Shown here: one piece after another, positions 42,773 through 51,418 of the stretch
How the letters are laid out: each line of letters opens with the position of its first letter
Numbering within the stretch: position 1 is the stretch's first letter
Source of the DNA: MGIIa-L3 sp038150305
Lineage (GTDB): Archaea; Thermoplasmatota; Poseidoniia; Poseidoniales; Poseidoniaceae
Assembly (NCBI GenBank): GCA_038150305.1
Contig: JAYOTG010000006.1
Span: 1 to 64,000 of the forward strand
Length of the DNA: 64,000 bases
Reading direction: 5' to 3'
Translations under genes and position numbers: made by a program
The notes under the pieces: generated by a model
What the model saw: only the letters and a program-made list of their open reading frames with translations
The model's database searches: none
What the model was told of the DNA's origin: nothing

Positions 42773-43971
42773 GACGACCCCCCGAAGCGGTCCAACACGT
42801 GCCCCAAGGCTTTGACGAAGCCTTCTGCTTCTTCCATCGTGTTGTAGAGGTAGAAGGAGGCGCGGACGGTGCTCGAGATGCCCAAGCGGTGCAGCAAGGG
42901 TTGGGCGCAGTGATGGCCGGTGCGCACCGCGTAGCCTTGCGCGTCGAGCAAATGGGCCATGTCCTCCGCGTGCAGCGCGGGGTGAAGGAATGAGACGACG
43001 GCCGAATCGAGGTCATCGTGGCGGCCGTAGACCGTGCAACCCAGGTCGCGCAGGGCTGCTGCCGTCCATCGTGCAATGCCGAGCAGGCGGTGGTGTTCCG
43101 CGTCAAGGTCCACCTTCTCGAGGTAATCCATCGCCGCCTTCCATCCGATGGCTTCGGCGATGCGAGGGGTCCCAGCCTCGAATTTGTGCTCGTTGTCTTG
43201 GTAGGTGGAGCCCTCGATGGTGACCTGGTCGATCATGTCGCCGCCACCCATGAAGGGCGCCATTTCGTTAAACGCCGCTTCGCTGACCGTCAAACAGCCA
43301 ATGCCGGTCGGTCCGAGCATCTTGTGGGCCGAGACCGCGAGGAAATCCACGTCAAGTTCGGAGACGTCAATGCGCGTGTGGGGCGCGCCTTGTGCTGCGT
43401 CAAGCAACACGCGAGCGCCAGCGGCATGGGCCTGTTCGATGATGCGCTCCACGGGATTGCGGACGCCCAACACGTTGGACGTGTGCACGACGCACACGAG
43501 TTTGGCCCCTTGCAACGAGGCCTCGTAGGCTTCCATGTCGAGGGTCATGTCCTCCAAAACCGGAACGTAGCGCAGTTCAACACCACGTTCCTTGGACAGC
43601 ATTTGCCACGGGACGATGTCGCTGTGGTGCTCCATCTCGGTCAGGACCACCGCATCACCTTCACTGAGGTTGGCACGGCCCCAACCATGCGCCACGAGGT
43701 TGATCGCTTCCGTGGTGCCGCTCGTCATCACGACACGGTCGGCGTTGAACCATGCCTTCAGGCTGGTTCGGCAGGCTTCGTAGCCGTCAGTGGCTTCGCC
43801 TGCGAGGGTGTGCACCGCCCGGTGAACGTTGGCGTTGCTGTTGGTGTAGTAACGGTTCATGGCGTCGATGACGACCTGTGGCTTCTGCGTCGTGGCCGCG
43901 TTGTCGAGGTAGACCAAGCGCTTGCCGTTCACCGTCCGAGAGAGGATGGGGAAATCGGAAGCGTCGACCAT
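42769..43971 (-). CDS. sufS: Cysteine desulfurase SufS
   Basis: SufS is the PLP enzyme that takes sulphur from cysteine. The 400-residue protein shows YLDNAATTQKP, GTTEAINLVAHGWGRA, TEMEHHSDIVPWQ, the PLP lysine in AVSAHKMLGPTGIG, and the active cysteine in RTGHHCAQPLL, the group II (SufS) form. It lies 9 bp after sufD and overlaps sufE by 4 bp. Confidence 0.95.
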   Translation of the reverse strand: MVDASDFPILSRTVNGKRLVYLDNAATTQKPQVVIDAMNRYYTNSNANVHRAVHTLAGEATDGYEACRTSLKAWFNADRVVMTSGTTEAINLVAHGWGRANLSEGDAVVLTEMEHHSDIVPWQMLSKERGVELRYVPVLEDMTLDMEAYEASLQGAKLVCVVHTSNVLGVRNPVERIIEQAHAAGARVLLDAAQGAPHTRIDVSELDVDFLAVSAHKMLGPTGIGCLTVSEAAFNEMAPFMGGGDMIDQVTIEGSTYQDNEHKFEAGTPRIAEAIGWKAAMDYLEKVDLDAEHHRLLGIARWTAAALRDLGCTVYGRHDDLDSAVVSFLHPALHAEDMAHLLDAQGYAVRTGHHCAQPLLHRLGISSTVRASFYLYNTMEEAEGFVKALGHVLDRFGGSS

Positions 43972-43980
43972 GCGATGACC

Positions 43981-45054
43981 TCAGGTGATGCGGGCACAAT
44001 CCAGGTGAACCGTGAGCCGGTCGCGAAGCGTACGCCTTGCCTCCGCTGCAGCGATGGGCCGGAACGCGTCGGCAAGGAAGCCTTCGACGATCATCGCGGC
44101 TGCCTCTTCCGGGCCCAATCCGCGGCTCATCAGGTAGTGGAGCTGGCCTTCGTCGAGGCTTGCGCTGGCCGCACCGTGTGCGGCCGAGACGTCGTCGGCC
44201 AGGACCTCGAGTTCAGGGATGGCATCAGCACGCGCACCCTGACTCAACAGCAGGTTGCGGAACACCTGGCCGGCGTCGGTGCCGTCGGCGCCGGCGTCGA
44301 TGACCAAGCGCCCGGTGCCGACGCTGCGGCTGCGTCCACCGCACGCAACGTTGGCCACAAGGGACGAGGTGGTGTGGCCCACGTGGTGATGGATCTCGAC
44401 GTGATGGTCGTCATGTCGCGTGCCCTGGCCATGAACCGCCAGTCCGATGCGGACGTTTCCTCCCATTGCGTCGAGGTGGTGGCGGAGGTCGGACTTCCTT
44501 CGGAAGCCTCCGACCGACAAGGTGCCCGTTTCGAAGGTCGCATCACGGCCAACGCGCCAATCGTCGCAGCGCACCACGCGAGATTCGAGGTGAAGTTCGT
44601 CGGTCACGACCACGCTGAGGTGGCTGCCGTTGGCGACCTTGCCGGTGAGGTGGAGCCCGCACCAGCCGGCGTCGCCTGAAAGGTGCAGGTGAACGACGGC
44701 CTGTCCTTTGCAGGTGATGTGAAGGCGTCCCACGGCCACGTGGCCGGCCGCTCGGAGGTCGACGTTGACGACCTCCTCGTGGTGCCCTTCCAGGCTGAGG
44801 TGCATGGGGGCGGTGTCGAGGTCGGCCAAGGTGTGTCGGGCGATGTCGTCCACGTCGGGGAGGGTCGTTTCAGGTCCGTCGACCACGACAGGAAAGAGAT
44901 CGGGACTCCCCTCGCTTAGGGACGCCGTGCCGGTGGCGTCATGGAGCACCATCCGGACGGCCGTGCTGTCGGCGTCATCGGGCCGCATCCACGACCAAGG
45001 CGTTGAGCGCCAAAGATGGACCGCGCTGGAGGGGTCCTCCATCGCGGTGCTCAT
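43981..45054 (-). CDS. sufD: SufD Fe-S scaffold subunit
   Basis: SufD pairs with SufB in the SufBC2D scaffold. The 357-residue protein has a poorly conserved first half and the beta-helix core, ending in the SufD signature: DDVSAAHGAASASLDEGQLH, with the conserved histidine, then YLMSRGLGPEEAAAMIVEGF. Its ATG overlaps the sufB stop by 4 bp. Confidence 0.9.
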   Translation of the reverse strand: MSTAMEDPSSAVHLWRSTPWSWMRPDDADSTAVRMVLHDATGTASLSEGSPDLFPVVVDGPETTLPDVDDIARHTLADLDTAPMHLSLEGHHEEVVNVDLRAAGHVAVGRLHITCKGQAVVHLHLSGDAGWCGLHLTGKVANGSHLSVVVTDELHLESRVVRCDDWRVGRDATFETGTLSVGGFRRKSDLRHHLDAMGGNVRIGLAVHGQGTRHDDHHVEIHHHVGHTTSSLVANVACGGRSRSVGTGRLVIDAGADGTDAGQVFRNLLLSQGARADAIPELEVLADDVSAAHGAASASLDEGQLHYLMSRGLGPEEAAAMIVEGFLADAFRPIAAAEARRTLRDRLTVHLDCARIT

Positions 45055-46457
45055 CCGATGGCTCCCTCCATCTCGATCTCAAGGAGCTTGTTGAGTTCCG
45101 AGGCGTATTCCATGGGAAGTTCGCGGGTAAATGGCTCAAAGAAGCCGTTCACGATGAGGCCCATCGCTTCAGCCTCGGTGTGACCTCGGCTCATGAGGTA
45201 GAAGAGTTGGTCGCCTGCAATCTTGGACACGGAGGCTTCGTGTTCAAGGTCGGCGGAGGCGTTGCCGACTTCCATCGTCGGGTAGGTGTCGCTGCGGCTG
45301 TCCGCATCGAGCATCAGGGCGTCACAAACCACCTTCGAGCGGCAACCCTCCGCTTTCGGACGCACCTGCAACATGCCGCGGTAGGTGGAGCGGCCGCCGT
45401 TCTTCGAGATGGATTTCGACAGGATGTTGGAGGTCGTGCGTGGCGCGAGGTGGTGCACCTTCGACCCCGCATCCTGATGCTGGCCTTCTCCGGCGTAGGC
45501 CACAGAGATGATCTCCGCATGGGCGCCTTCGCCCTTCAGGATCACCGCGGGATACTTCATCGTCAATTTCGAGCCGATGTTGCCGTCCACCCATTCGACG
45601 GTGGCGTTGGCGTGCGCAACCCCGCGCTTGGTCACGAGGTTGTAGACGTTCGAGGACCAGTTCTGAATGGTCGAATAACGGATTTTTGCTCCGTCCATCG
45701 CCACAAGTTCGACCACAGCTGAGTGCAGCGAATCGGTGGAGTACGTCGGTGCTGTGCAACCTTCGACGTAGTGGATGGAGGACCCCTCGTCGGCGATGAT
45801 GAGGGTGCGTTCGAATTGGCCCATGTTCTTCGCGTTGATGCGGAAGTAGGCCTGGACGGGCATTTCAACGTGAACGCCCTTCGGGACGTAAATGAACGAG
45901 CCGCCGGACCACACCGCGGTGTTGAGGGCACTGAACTTGTTGTCCGTGTAGGGGACGACGGTGTTGAAGAAGCGCTTGACAAGTTCAGGATGCTCGCGAA
46001 GGCCTGAATCCATGTCGAGGAAAAGGACGCCTTGGGCTTCCAAGTCCTCTCGGATGCTGTGGTAGACCGCCTCGGATTCGTACTGGGCGGTCACGCCTCC
46101 GAGCCACTTCTGTTCGGCGTCGGGGATGCCGAGCCGGTCAAAGGTACGCTTGATGTCTTCAGGAACATCGTCCCAATCGCGCTCGGTGCCTTCCGACGAC
46201 CGCAGGAAGTAGGTAACGGCATCGAAGTCGATGCTGTTGAGCAGGGATTCGTTGCCCCAGTCGGGCATCGGTCGCTCGACGAAGTGGTGGTAGGCTTTGA
46301 CCCTGATTTCCGTCATCCACTCCGGCTCGTCCTTGAGCGCGGAAATGTCGCGGACGACCTGCTCGCTGAGGCCCTTGTCGAAGCGGATGGTGGCCACTTC
46401 GGGATCGTGGAAACCGTAGCGGTACTCGCCGACCGCGTCCCTTGCTTCGTCGCTCAT
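45051..46457 (-). CDS. sufB: SufB Fe-S scaffold subunit
   Basis: SufB is the main scaffold on which the Fe-S cluster forms. The 468-residue protein shows the family blocks AVWSGGSFIYVPKGVHVEMP, IIADEGSSIHYVEGCTAPTY with the conserved cysteine, VTKRGVAHANATVEWVDGN, SKSISKNGGRSTYRGML and EASVSKIAGDQLFYLMSRG. It lies 9 bp after sufC. The length is normal. Confidence 0.95.
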   Translation of the reverse strand: MSDEARDAVGEYRYGFHDPEVATIRFDKGLSEQVVRDISALKDEPEWMTEIRVKAYHHFVERPMPDWGNESLLNSIDFDAVTYFLRSSEGTERDWDDVPEDIKRTFDRLGIPDAEQKWLGGVTAQYESEAVYHSIREDLEAQGVLFLDMDSGLREHPELVKRFFNTVVPYTDNKFSALNTAVWSGGSFIYVPKGVHVEMPVQAYFRINAKNMGQFERTLIIADEGSSIHYVEGCTAPTYSTDSLHSAVVELVAMDGAKIRYSTIQNWSSNVYNLVTKRGVAHANATVEWVDGNIGSKLTMKYPAVILKGEGAHAEIISVAYAGEGQHQDAGSKVHHLAPRTTSNILSKSISKNGGRSTYRGMLQVRPKAEGCRSKVVCDALMLDADSRSDTYPTMEVGNASADLEHEASVSKIAGDQLFYLMSRGHTEAEAMGLIVNGFFEPFTRELPMEYASELNKLLEIEMEGAIG

Positions 46458-46466
46458 GTGCTCACC

Positions 46467-47213
46467 TCATGCCGTGGCAGGCATCAGCCACTCATAACCG
46501 TCCGCTTCAAGCCGTTGCGCCAATTCTGGACCACCGCTCTGGACGATACGTCCGTCGATCATCACGTGGACCACGTCAGGGACCACCAATTCGAGCAGGC
46601 GGTTGTAGTGGGTGATGAGCAGCACGCCGCTTTCCTTGGAGAGGCTGTTGATGCCTTGGGCGACCGCCTTCAAAGCGTCAATGTCCAACCCGGAATCGGT
46701 TTCATCCAGGAGGGCCATCCGTGGTTGGAGGAGCAGCATCTGGAGGATTTCCAGTCGCTTCTTCTCGCCGCCACTGAATCCGTCGTTGACGTAACGGCTC
46801 AGGAAGGACCGGTCCATGTTCAAGACCTCCATGGCCGCTTGGAGTTCCTGCCTGAAGGCGCGAGCCTTCGGGGCTTCGCCGCGCACGGCGGCGACGGACT
46901 TCCGCAGGAAGGTACCGACTTGGACCCCAGGGATGGCGTGCGGGTACTGGAAGGACAGAAACAGACCAGCGCGGGCACGCTCGTGAACTTCGAGTTCGGT
47001 CAAATCTTGGCCGTCGTAGTGAACGCTTCCCCCCGTGATCTCGTAGTCAGGGTGGCCCATGATGACCGAAGCGAGGGTGGATTTCCCTGCGCCGTTGAGG
47101 CCCATGATGGCATGAACCTCACCGGCTTTGATGGTCAGGTCAACACCGCGGAGGATTTCGGTCTCTTCCACGGTAGCGTGGAGGCCTTTGACGTCAAGCA
47201 GTCCGCCGGCCAT
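46467..47213 (-). CDS. sufC: SufC ABC-type ATPase of the Suf system
   Basis: SufC is the cytosolic ATPase that drives the SufBC2D scaffold. The 248-residue protein has Walker A GLNGAGKST, the signature FSGGEKKRLEILQM, Walker B MALLDETDSGLDIDALK and the H-loop LLITHYNRLL; the ETDSGLD form is typical of SufC. It is the first gene of the suf operon. TTCATAAG 25.5 bp before the ATG suggests a leaderless transcript. Confidence 0.95.
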   Translation of the reverse strand: MAGGLLDVKGLHATVEETEILRGVDLTIKAGEVHAIMGLNGAGKSTLASVIMGHPDYEITGGSVHYDGQDLTELEVHERARAGLFLSFQYPHAIPGVQVGTFLRKSVAAVRGEAPKARAFRQELQAAMEVLNMDRSFLSRYVNDGFSGGEKKRLEILQMLLLQPRMALLDETDSGLDIDALKAVAQGINSLSKESGVLLITHYNRLLELVVPDVVHVMIDGRIVQSGGPELAQRLEADGYEWLMPATA

Positions 47214-47234
47214 GAATGTTGGTCCAAGCCCGGT

Positions 47235-47242
47235 CTTATGAA
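47235..47242 (-). promoter_or_regulatory. TATA-like box of the suf operon
   Basis: Read on the minus strand this is TTCATAAG, centred 25.5 bp before the sufC ATG at 47213. The identical octamer at identical spacing precedes the thioredoxin-surface gene at 17467. Confidence 0.6.
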
Positions 47243-47277
47243 GCGGATGGTTTCAGCAGACCCACTTCGGCCGCGAG

Positions 47278-47285
47278 TTCTAAGA
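47278..47285 (+). promoter_or_regulatory. Possible TATA-like box of the nifU-like gene
   Basis: TTCTAAGA is centred about 25.5 bp before the ATG at 47307. It is a weaker match to TTCATAAG. With the sufC box it would make this 93-bp gap a divergent promoter region for two Fe-S transcripts. Confidence 0.35.
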
Positions 47286-47306
47286 TGATGTGAGCGTGGG
47301 CTGTTC

Positions 47307-47774
47307 ATGGACGCGGAGGATTTGGTAGCGATGTACGCCGCCCAAGCCAAGGCTTCCATGGAGGCGGAAGCCAACAAACGGCTTGAGGCGTCGCTGAACC
47401 CTGAGGAGGAGGAACGCCTCAGGAATCTCCCGCTCTCCGACGCCGCCGGGACCTCTCATTTCGTGCCGGCCCTGCTGGCGCGCCTTGGCACCGTTCGTGC
47501 CGCGCTTGACGGCCATGGAGGTGGCATCAAGGTCACGCAACACGAGGTCACCTCAGATGGCCTTGACCTCGTTCTGGACTTGACTGGAGCGTGCGTGTCC
47601 TGTGGCGCCGCCCCGGGGACGCTGCAGGGCATCAAGGCCGACCTTGAAGCCGATCTGGAGGTGCATCGCTTGCGCTTCGACAGGGTGCTGCTCGACAGTT
47701 TTGACGACCTCGGCCGAGATTTCATTTTGGCCCACGGAAACGTAGAGTTCGTCGACGTGGGGGCGAACGCATGA
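47307..47774 (+). CDS. NifU C-terminal domain protein (Fe-S carrier)
   Basis: The 155-residue protein has a helical N-terminal extension of about 50 residues (VAMYAAQAKASMEAEANKRL). The NifU/NfuA domain follows, with ALLARLGTVRAALDGHGGGI and the cluster-binding pair C96 and C99 in TGACVSCGAAPGTLQGI. Such proteins carry Fe-S clusters to targets. It is divergent from sufC, and its stop overlaps the start of the first HTH_10 regulator by 4 bp. Confidence 0.85.
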   Translation: MDAEDLVAMYAAQAKASMEAEANKRLEASLNPEEEERLRNLPLSDAAGTSHFVPALLARLGTVRAALDGHGGGIKVTQHEVTSDGLDLVLDLTGACVSCGAAPGTLQGIKADLEADLEVHRLRFDRVLLDSFDDLGRDFILAHGNVEFVDVGANA

Positions 47775-48430
47775 GGGAAATCCGCCTCAGGTACGGATCG
47801 GATGTCTTGTTGGGCACGGAATTCGTGGAGCAGCTCAACCGCATCGAGGAATTCGAACTGCTGAACACGCTGGGCCGTTCAGATGCGAACGATGCGGTGA
47901 CCGTCATGGTCCGGTTGCGCCTTGCGCCCGACGCCACCTTCGAGGACATCGACGACATCGCGTGGTTGAAGATCGAGGAAGTCGTTCGATCGGAACCGAC
48001 CGAAAACGGCGAGGCGCACTACGCCATCGTTCGTTTCACGCACCCGTTGGTCACCATCCCGCTGGAGGTGGGAGACGCCATCATCAGCCCAGGCACCCGC
48101 ATCGGCCGGCGCGGGGCAGAGATCGTCCTCCGCGGTTCAAGCGACGGTTGCCAAGCCTTGGTGGCTGCCTTCCGGTTGTGGAACGACCGATGCACCGTCG
48201 CCGTGGTCCGCTCGGGTGATGCCGACCATGACGCCGATGCTGGTTTGACCCCTCAGCAAGTTGAGGCGGCTCGACTGGCGTGGTCCATGGGTTACTTCGA
48301 CGTGCCCAGAGGCTGCGCCCTGAGCGACATCGCCAAGGCCGCAGGTGTGTCCAACGCCACCATCAGCGGCCACCTGAGGGAAGTGGATCGGGTCGCACAC
48401 CGCCGATTGCTCGATTGGATTGGCGAATGA
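47771..48430 (+). CDS. HTH_10 (bacterio-opsin activator-like) transcription regulator, copy 1
   Basis: The 219-residue protein has a sensor-like N-terminal alpha/beta region (REIRLRYGSDVLLGTEFVEQ) and a C-terminal HTH_10 domain: LTPQQVEAARLAWSMGYFDV and LSDIAKAAGVSNATISGHLR. This family controls genes in haloarchaea and relatives. It shares its overall layout, and cysteines C127 and C182 at identical positions, with the next gene. Its ATG overlaps the nifU-like stop, so it is translated with an Fe-S carrier. The target is unknown. Confidence 0.85.
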   Translation: MREIRLRYGSDVLLGTEFVEQLNRIEEFELLNTLGRSDANDAVTVMVRLRLAPDATFEDIDDIAWLKIEEVVRSEPTENGEAHYAIVRFTHPLVTIPLEVGDAIISPGTRIGRRGAEIVLRGSSDGCQALVAAFRLWNDRCTVAVVRSGDADHDADAGLTPQQVEAARLAWSMGYFDVPRGCALSDIAKAAGVSNATISGHLREVDRVAHRRLLDWIGE

Positions 48431-48472
48431 CGTCAGCGACAGGCCCAAAGGCGAAACAACGGACGTGGCGGC

Positions 48473-49150
48473 ATGAAGGAGGTTCGGCTGCGCTATCCTG
48501 CCCACGTCATCGCGAATTCAGAGTTCAATGACCAGATCTCGATTTGTCAAGAGGCCGTGCTGATGGCCAGCGTGAGCCGCCATTACGAGCAGGACACCAT
48601 CGTTTACGTGCTCCAGCTTACGCTCGCCGAGAGGATGACGGTCGAAGACATCGACCGCGTGCCGTGGTTCAGGCTCATCGAGGTGATTGGCGAAGAGATC
48701 GTGGGCGGTCGCGTGCTGGTCACGGCTCTGGTTGAAAATTCACATGAACTGCTGAAACTTGGCCGAGACATCTGGAATGCCGTGGTGGCTCCTGGTTCAT
48801 CCATCGGCGTTTCCGGTGCGAACATCATCGTACGTGGGACACCAGCTGGCTGCAGTGCGATGGTCAAGGGATTCCAGTCGTGGAATCCCAACGGAACGGT
48901 CTCTGTTGTCCGCCTCACCGAGCAGGAAGGCAGCGATTTCGCCGGACTGACCGAGCATCAGATGCATGCCTTCTCGACGGCGTGGAGGTTGGGCTACTTC
49001 GAACGCCCAAGAAAATGCACGCTGGCCGACGTGGCCACCGAAATTGGGGTCTCACGAGCGACGATTAGCGGCCACTTGGGCGCCGTCGAAAACACCGCAC
49101 ATCGGCGTCTTGCAGCACGGCTTGGCCTACGTGGCGATGGAACGCTTTGA
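48473..49150 (+). CDS. HTH_10 (bacterio-opsin activator-like) transcription regulator, copy 2
   Basis: The 225-residue protein is a tandem paralog of the preceding gene. Both begin with (R/K)E(I/V)RLRY, share ED(I)D.(I/V).WhrhIE and GCxAhV in the middle, and end in HTH_10: LTEHQMHAFSTAWRLGYFER and LADVATEIGVSRATISGHLG. C127 and C182 align without gaps to copy 1. The 42-bp gap shows no clear promoter, so the pair is probably co-transcribed and may form hetero-oligomers. Confidence 0.85.
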   Translation: MKEVRLRYPAHVIANSEFNDQISICQEAVLMASVSRHYEQDTIVYVLQLTLAERMTVEDIDRVPWFRLIEVIGEEIVGGRVLVTALVENSHELLKLGRDIWNAVVAPGSSIGVSGANIIVRGTPAGCSAMVKGFQSWNPNGTVSVVRLTEQEGSDFAGLTEHQMHAFSTAWRLGYFERPRKCTLADVATEIGVSRATISGHLGAVENTAHRRLAARLGLRGDGTL

Positions 49151-49174
49151 AGGACAAGGTGCAGTGCGTAGGCC

Positions 49175-51370
49175 ATGGCGGCGTGGCGCGAGGATGCACG
49201 GGACAATCCGAAACCCTCTCGCGAGGCTCACATCGGCCGCTTTGAGGTCAAGGCACGCGACGGGAGAGCACGCGTTGGTGCCCTGTCCACAGCGCATGGT
49301 GAGGTTACCACGCCAACGCTGTTGCCGGTCATCAATCCGAACCTCCGAACCATTGAACCTCGTGAGATGTGGGACACCTACGGCATCGAGATGCTCATCA
49401 CGAACAGCTACATCATTTGGAAGCACGAGAAACTACGCCAGCATGCGCTCAAGCATGGTGTGCATGACCTGCTGGATTACCCCGGCGCCATCATGACCGA
49501 TTCGGGCACCTTTCAGGCCTACGTGTACGGGGACGTTGAAGTCGGCGTGGAAGAAATCGTGACCTTTCAACGCGACATCGGCGTTGACGTCGCAACCATG
49601 CTCGACGTGTTCACCCGCCCAGACATGACCCGCGACGAGGTGCACGAGGCGGTGGTTGAAACCACAGCGCGCGCCGAGGCCAGCCTTGCGGCCGCCGGAT
49701 CGACGATGCTCAACGGTCCGATACAAGGTGGGCTGCATCCTGACCTGCGCCGCATGAGCGCCCGCGGCATGGGCGCTCACGGGTTCAGCGTTCACCCCAT
49801 CGGTGGCATCGTGCCGGTGATGGAGCAGCAGCGCTATGCTGATTTGGCGCGCATCATGCTCGCGTCCATGCCGGAACTTCCCCCAGAACGTCCGGTGCAC
49901 ATGTTTGGCTGCGGACATCCAATGCTCTTTCCCATGCTCATCGCGCTGGGCGCAGACCTCTTCGATTCAGCCGCGTATGCGCTGTTTGCCAGGGATAACC
50001 GCATGTTGACACCGACCGGAACCGTGCATCTTGAGGACCTCAGGGAATGGCCTGTGCTGATGCCGTGCGTGGTTTCTGTGACGCCAGAAGACGTCCGGAA
50101 GATGGACGACGACGAACGCATGGTGCTCCTTTCGCGGTTCAATCTTGAGGTGACTTTGGCCGAACTTGCCGCCTGCCGTCAGGCCGTCCATGATGGACGG
50201 ATTTGGGAACGCGCCGAACGCCGCAGTCACGCACATCCGGCGCTCCGCGAGGCCTTCCTCTGGTTGACCACCTCTCCCGCACGTGGAACCGCTCCAATTC
50301 CCGCGGCCGAGCACCTCCTGATGAACGACCGAGCAGCAGCCAGCGACACGTCGCCTGCGCGTGGCCAGTGGGAATCGGCGTGGGATTGGGTCGTTGAAGC
50401 ACAGAACACGCCCGGACAGGGTGCCCTTCGCTGGGCCGGCGAGGACACCTTCGTCCGTCCCTCGGTCGTCGCATCACGTCGGCGCCTTCACCGCGCGTGG
50501 AGGCCGGCTTCGGACGACGGGGCCGTCGTCATCCTTCATGGCGCACCTGGGCCATGGCGGGACCGCGCAGGGGCCCACGTGATGCGGGCCCGTGCCGCCA
50601 ACCCCGGCCTCGAGGTGCTGGTGCTCAGCCCCATCGGCCTTGTGCCGTGGTCGTTCGAAGATCTGCAACCCTTTGCCCACGTCGAAGGGCCGGAATGGCT
50701 CTGGCGCCGACCGGTGGACCATGCTTGGGTGCGCCGTGAATTGGCGCGCTTGCATCTCGATCAGCGGCCTTTCGTCACGGTTGACCTTCGCGCCGACAGC
50801 GTGGGCGATGCCTTTGATGCAGCTTTGCGTGACGCAGGCCTTGAGGCGAGGGTGGCCCCTGACGCCGATGGCCTCAAAGAGGTCGGCCTCGCGATGCTTC
50901 GCGCTCAAACCGTGGACAAGAGCATGCTCGAATTGAACCTTGAACGCTCCGTCGCGACAAATTTTGTCGGCCAAGCCACCTTTGTCATGAGCAGCACGGG
51001 GCGGGTGCGGAACGTCAAGGACAACCAAGGCCGGCACATCCTGTCGCCCCGCCTCGGCAACGGCGGTTTGTCCCTGACCGATGAAGGCGCGAAGGTCCTG
51101 CATGCCCTTGGCCTCGACCACGAGGCCGCACCTGCGACCATCACCGTGGTCGAAGACGCGGTGCCCTTTGTCGGTGCAGGGCGCAACGTCATGCACGGCT
51201 TCATCCTCGCCGCTTCGGAGCACCTGCGCCCGGGTGCCTCCTGCTTGGTGCTCGACCCTGAAGGTGCCCTTGTCGCCCACGGCGTGGCCCAATGCACGGC
51301 GAAAGAAGCCATGGCGATGCAGAAGGGCATCGCGGTGCGCGTCCGAGGTGGCCTGCAGCCCTCTTCTTAA
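49175..51370 (+). CDS. tgtA: Archaeosine-type tRNA-guanine transglycosylase (TgtA-like) without the zinc ligands
   Basis: TgtA swaps guanine 15 in the tRNA D-loop for preQ0 on the way to archaeosine. The 731-residue protein keeps the barrel and both catalytic aspartates: D109 in MTDSGTFQAY and D264 in LFDSAAYALFARDNR, with FGCGHP and HPIGGIVP. Where the Pyrococcus enzyme has FPCSCPVCSKYTP, this has WPVLMPCVVSVTP (V294, M296, V299), and the zinc histidine is F322. Later domains include LSPIGLVPWSFEDLQP and a C-terminal PUA-like domain. It is about 150 residues longer than typical TgtA. Catalysis is plausible but the zinc site is absent. Confidence 0.85.
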   Translation: MAAWREDARDNPKPSREAHIGRFEVKARDGRARVGALSTAHGEVTTPTLLPVINPNLRTIEPREMWDTYGIEMLITNSYIIWKHEKLRQHALKHGVHDLLDYPGAIMTDSGTFQAYVYGDVEVGVEEIVTFQRDIGVDVATMLDVFTRPDMTRDEVHEAVVETTARAEASLAAAGSTMLNGPIQGGLHPDLRRMSARGMGAHGFSVHPIGGIVPVMEQQRYADLARIMLASMPELPPERPVHMFGCGHPMLFPMLIALGADLFDSAAYALFARDNRMLTPTGTVHLEDLREWPVLMPCVVSVTPEDVRKMDDDERMVLLSRFNLEVTLAELAACRQAVHDGRIWERAERRSHAHPALREAFLWLTTSPARGTAPIPAAEHLLMNDRAAASDTSPARGQWESAWDWVVEAQNTPGQGALRWAGEDTFVRPSVVASRRRLHRAWRPASDDGAVVILHGAPGPWRDRAGAHVMRARAANPGLEVLVLSPIGLVPWSFEDLQPFAHVEGPEWLWRRPVDHAWVRRELARLHLDQRPFVTVDLRADSVGDAFDAALRDAGLEARVAPDADGLKEVGLAMLRAQTVDKSMLELNLERSVATNFVGQATFVMSSTGRVRNVKDNQGRHILSPRLGNGGLSLTDEGAKVLHALGLDHEAAPATITVVEDAVPFVGAGRNVMHGFILAASEHLRPGASCLVLDPEGALVAHGVAQCTAKEAMAMQKGIAVRVRGGLQPSS

Positions 51371-51418
51371 GCCCATGTTGGGGTCGGGTTGAAAGGCCCT
51401 CCACGCCAACCGCGGCCC

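Noticed and set aside
49175..51370. Calling this gene a pseudogene because of the lost zinc ligands
   Set aside because: The frame is intact over 731 codons, both catalytic aspartates and the PUA-like end are kept, and composition is normal, so a changed but working protein is more likely.
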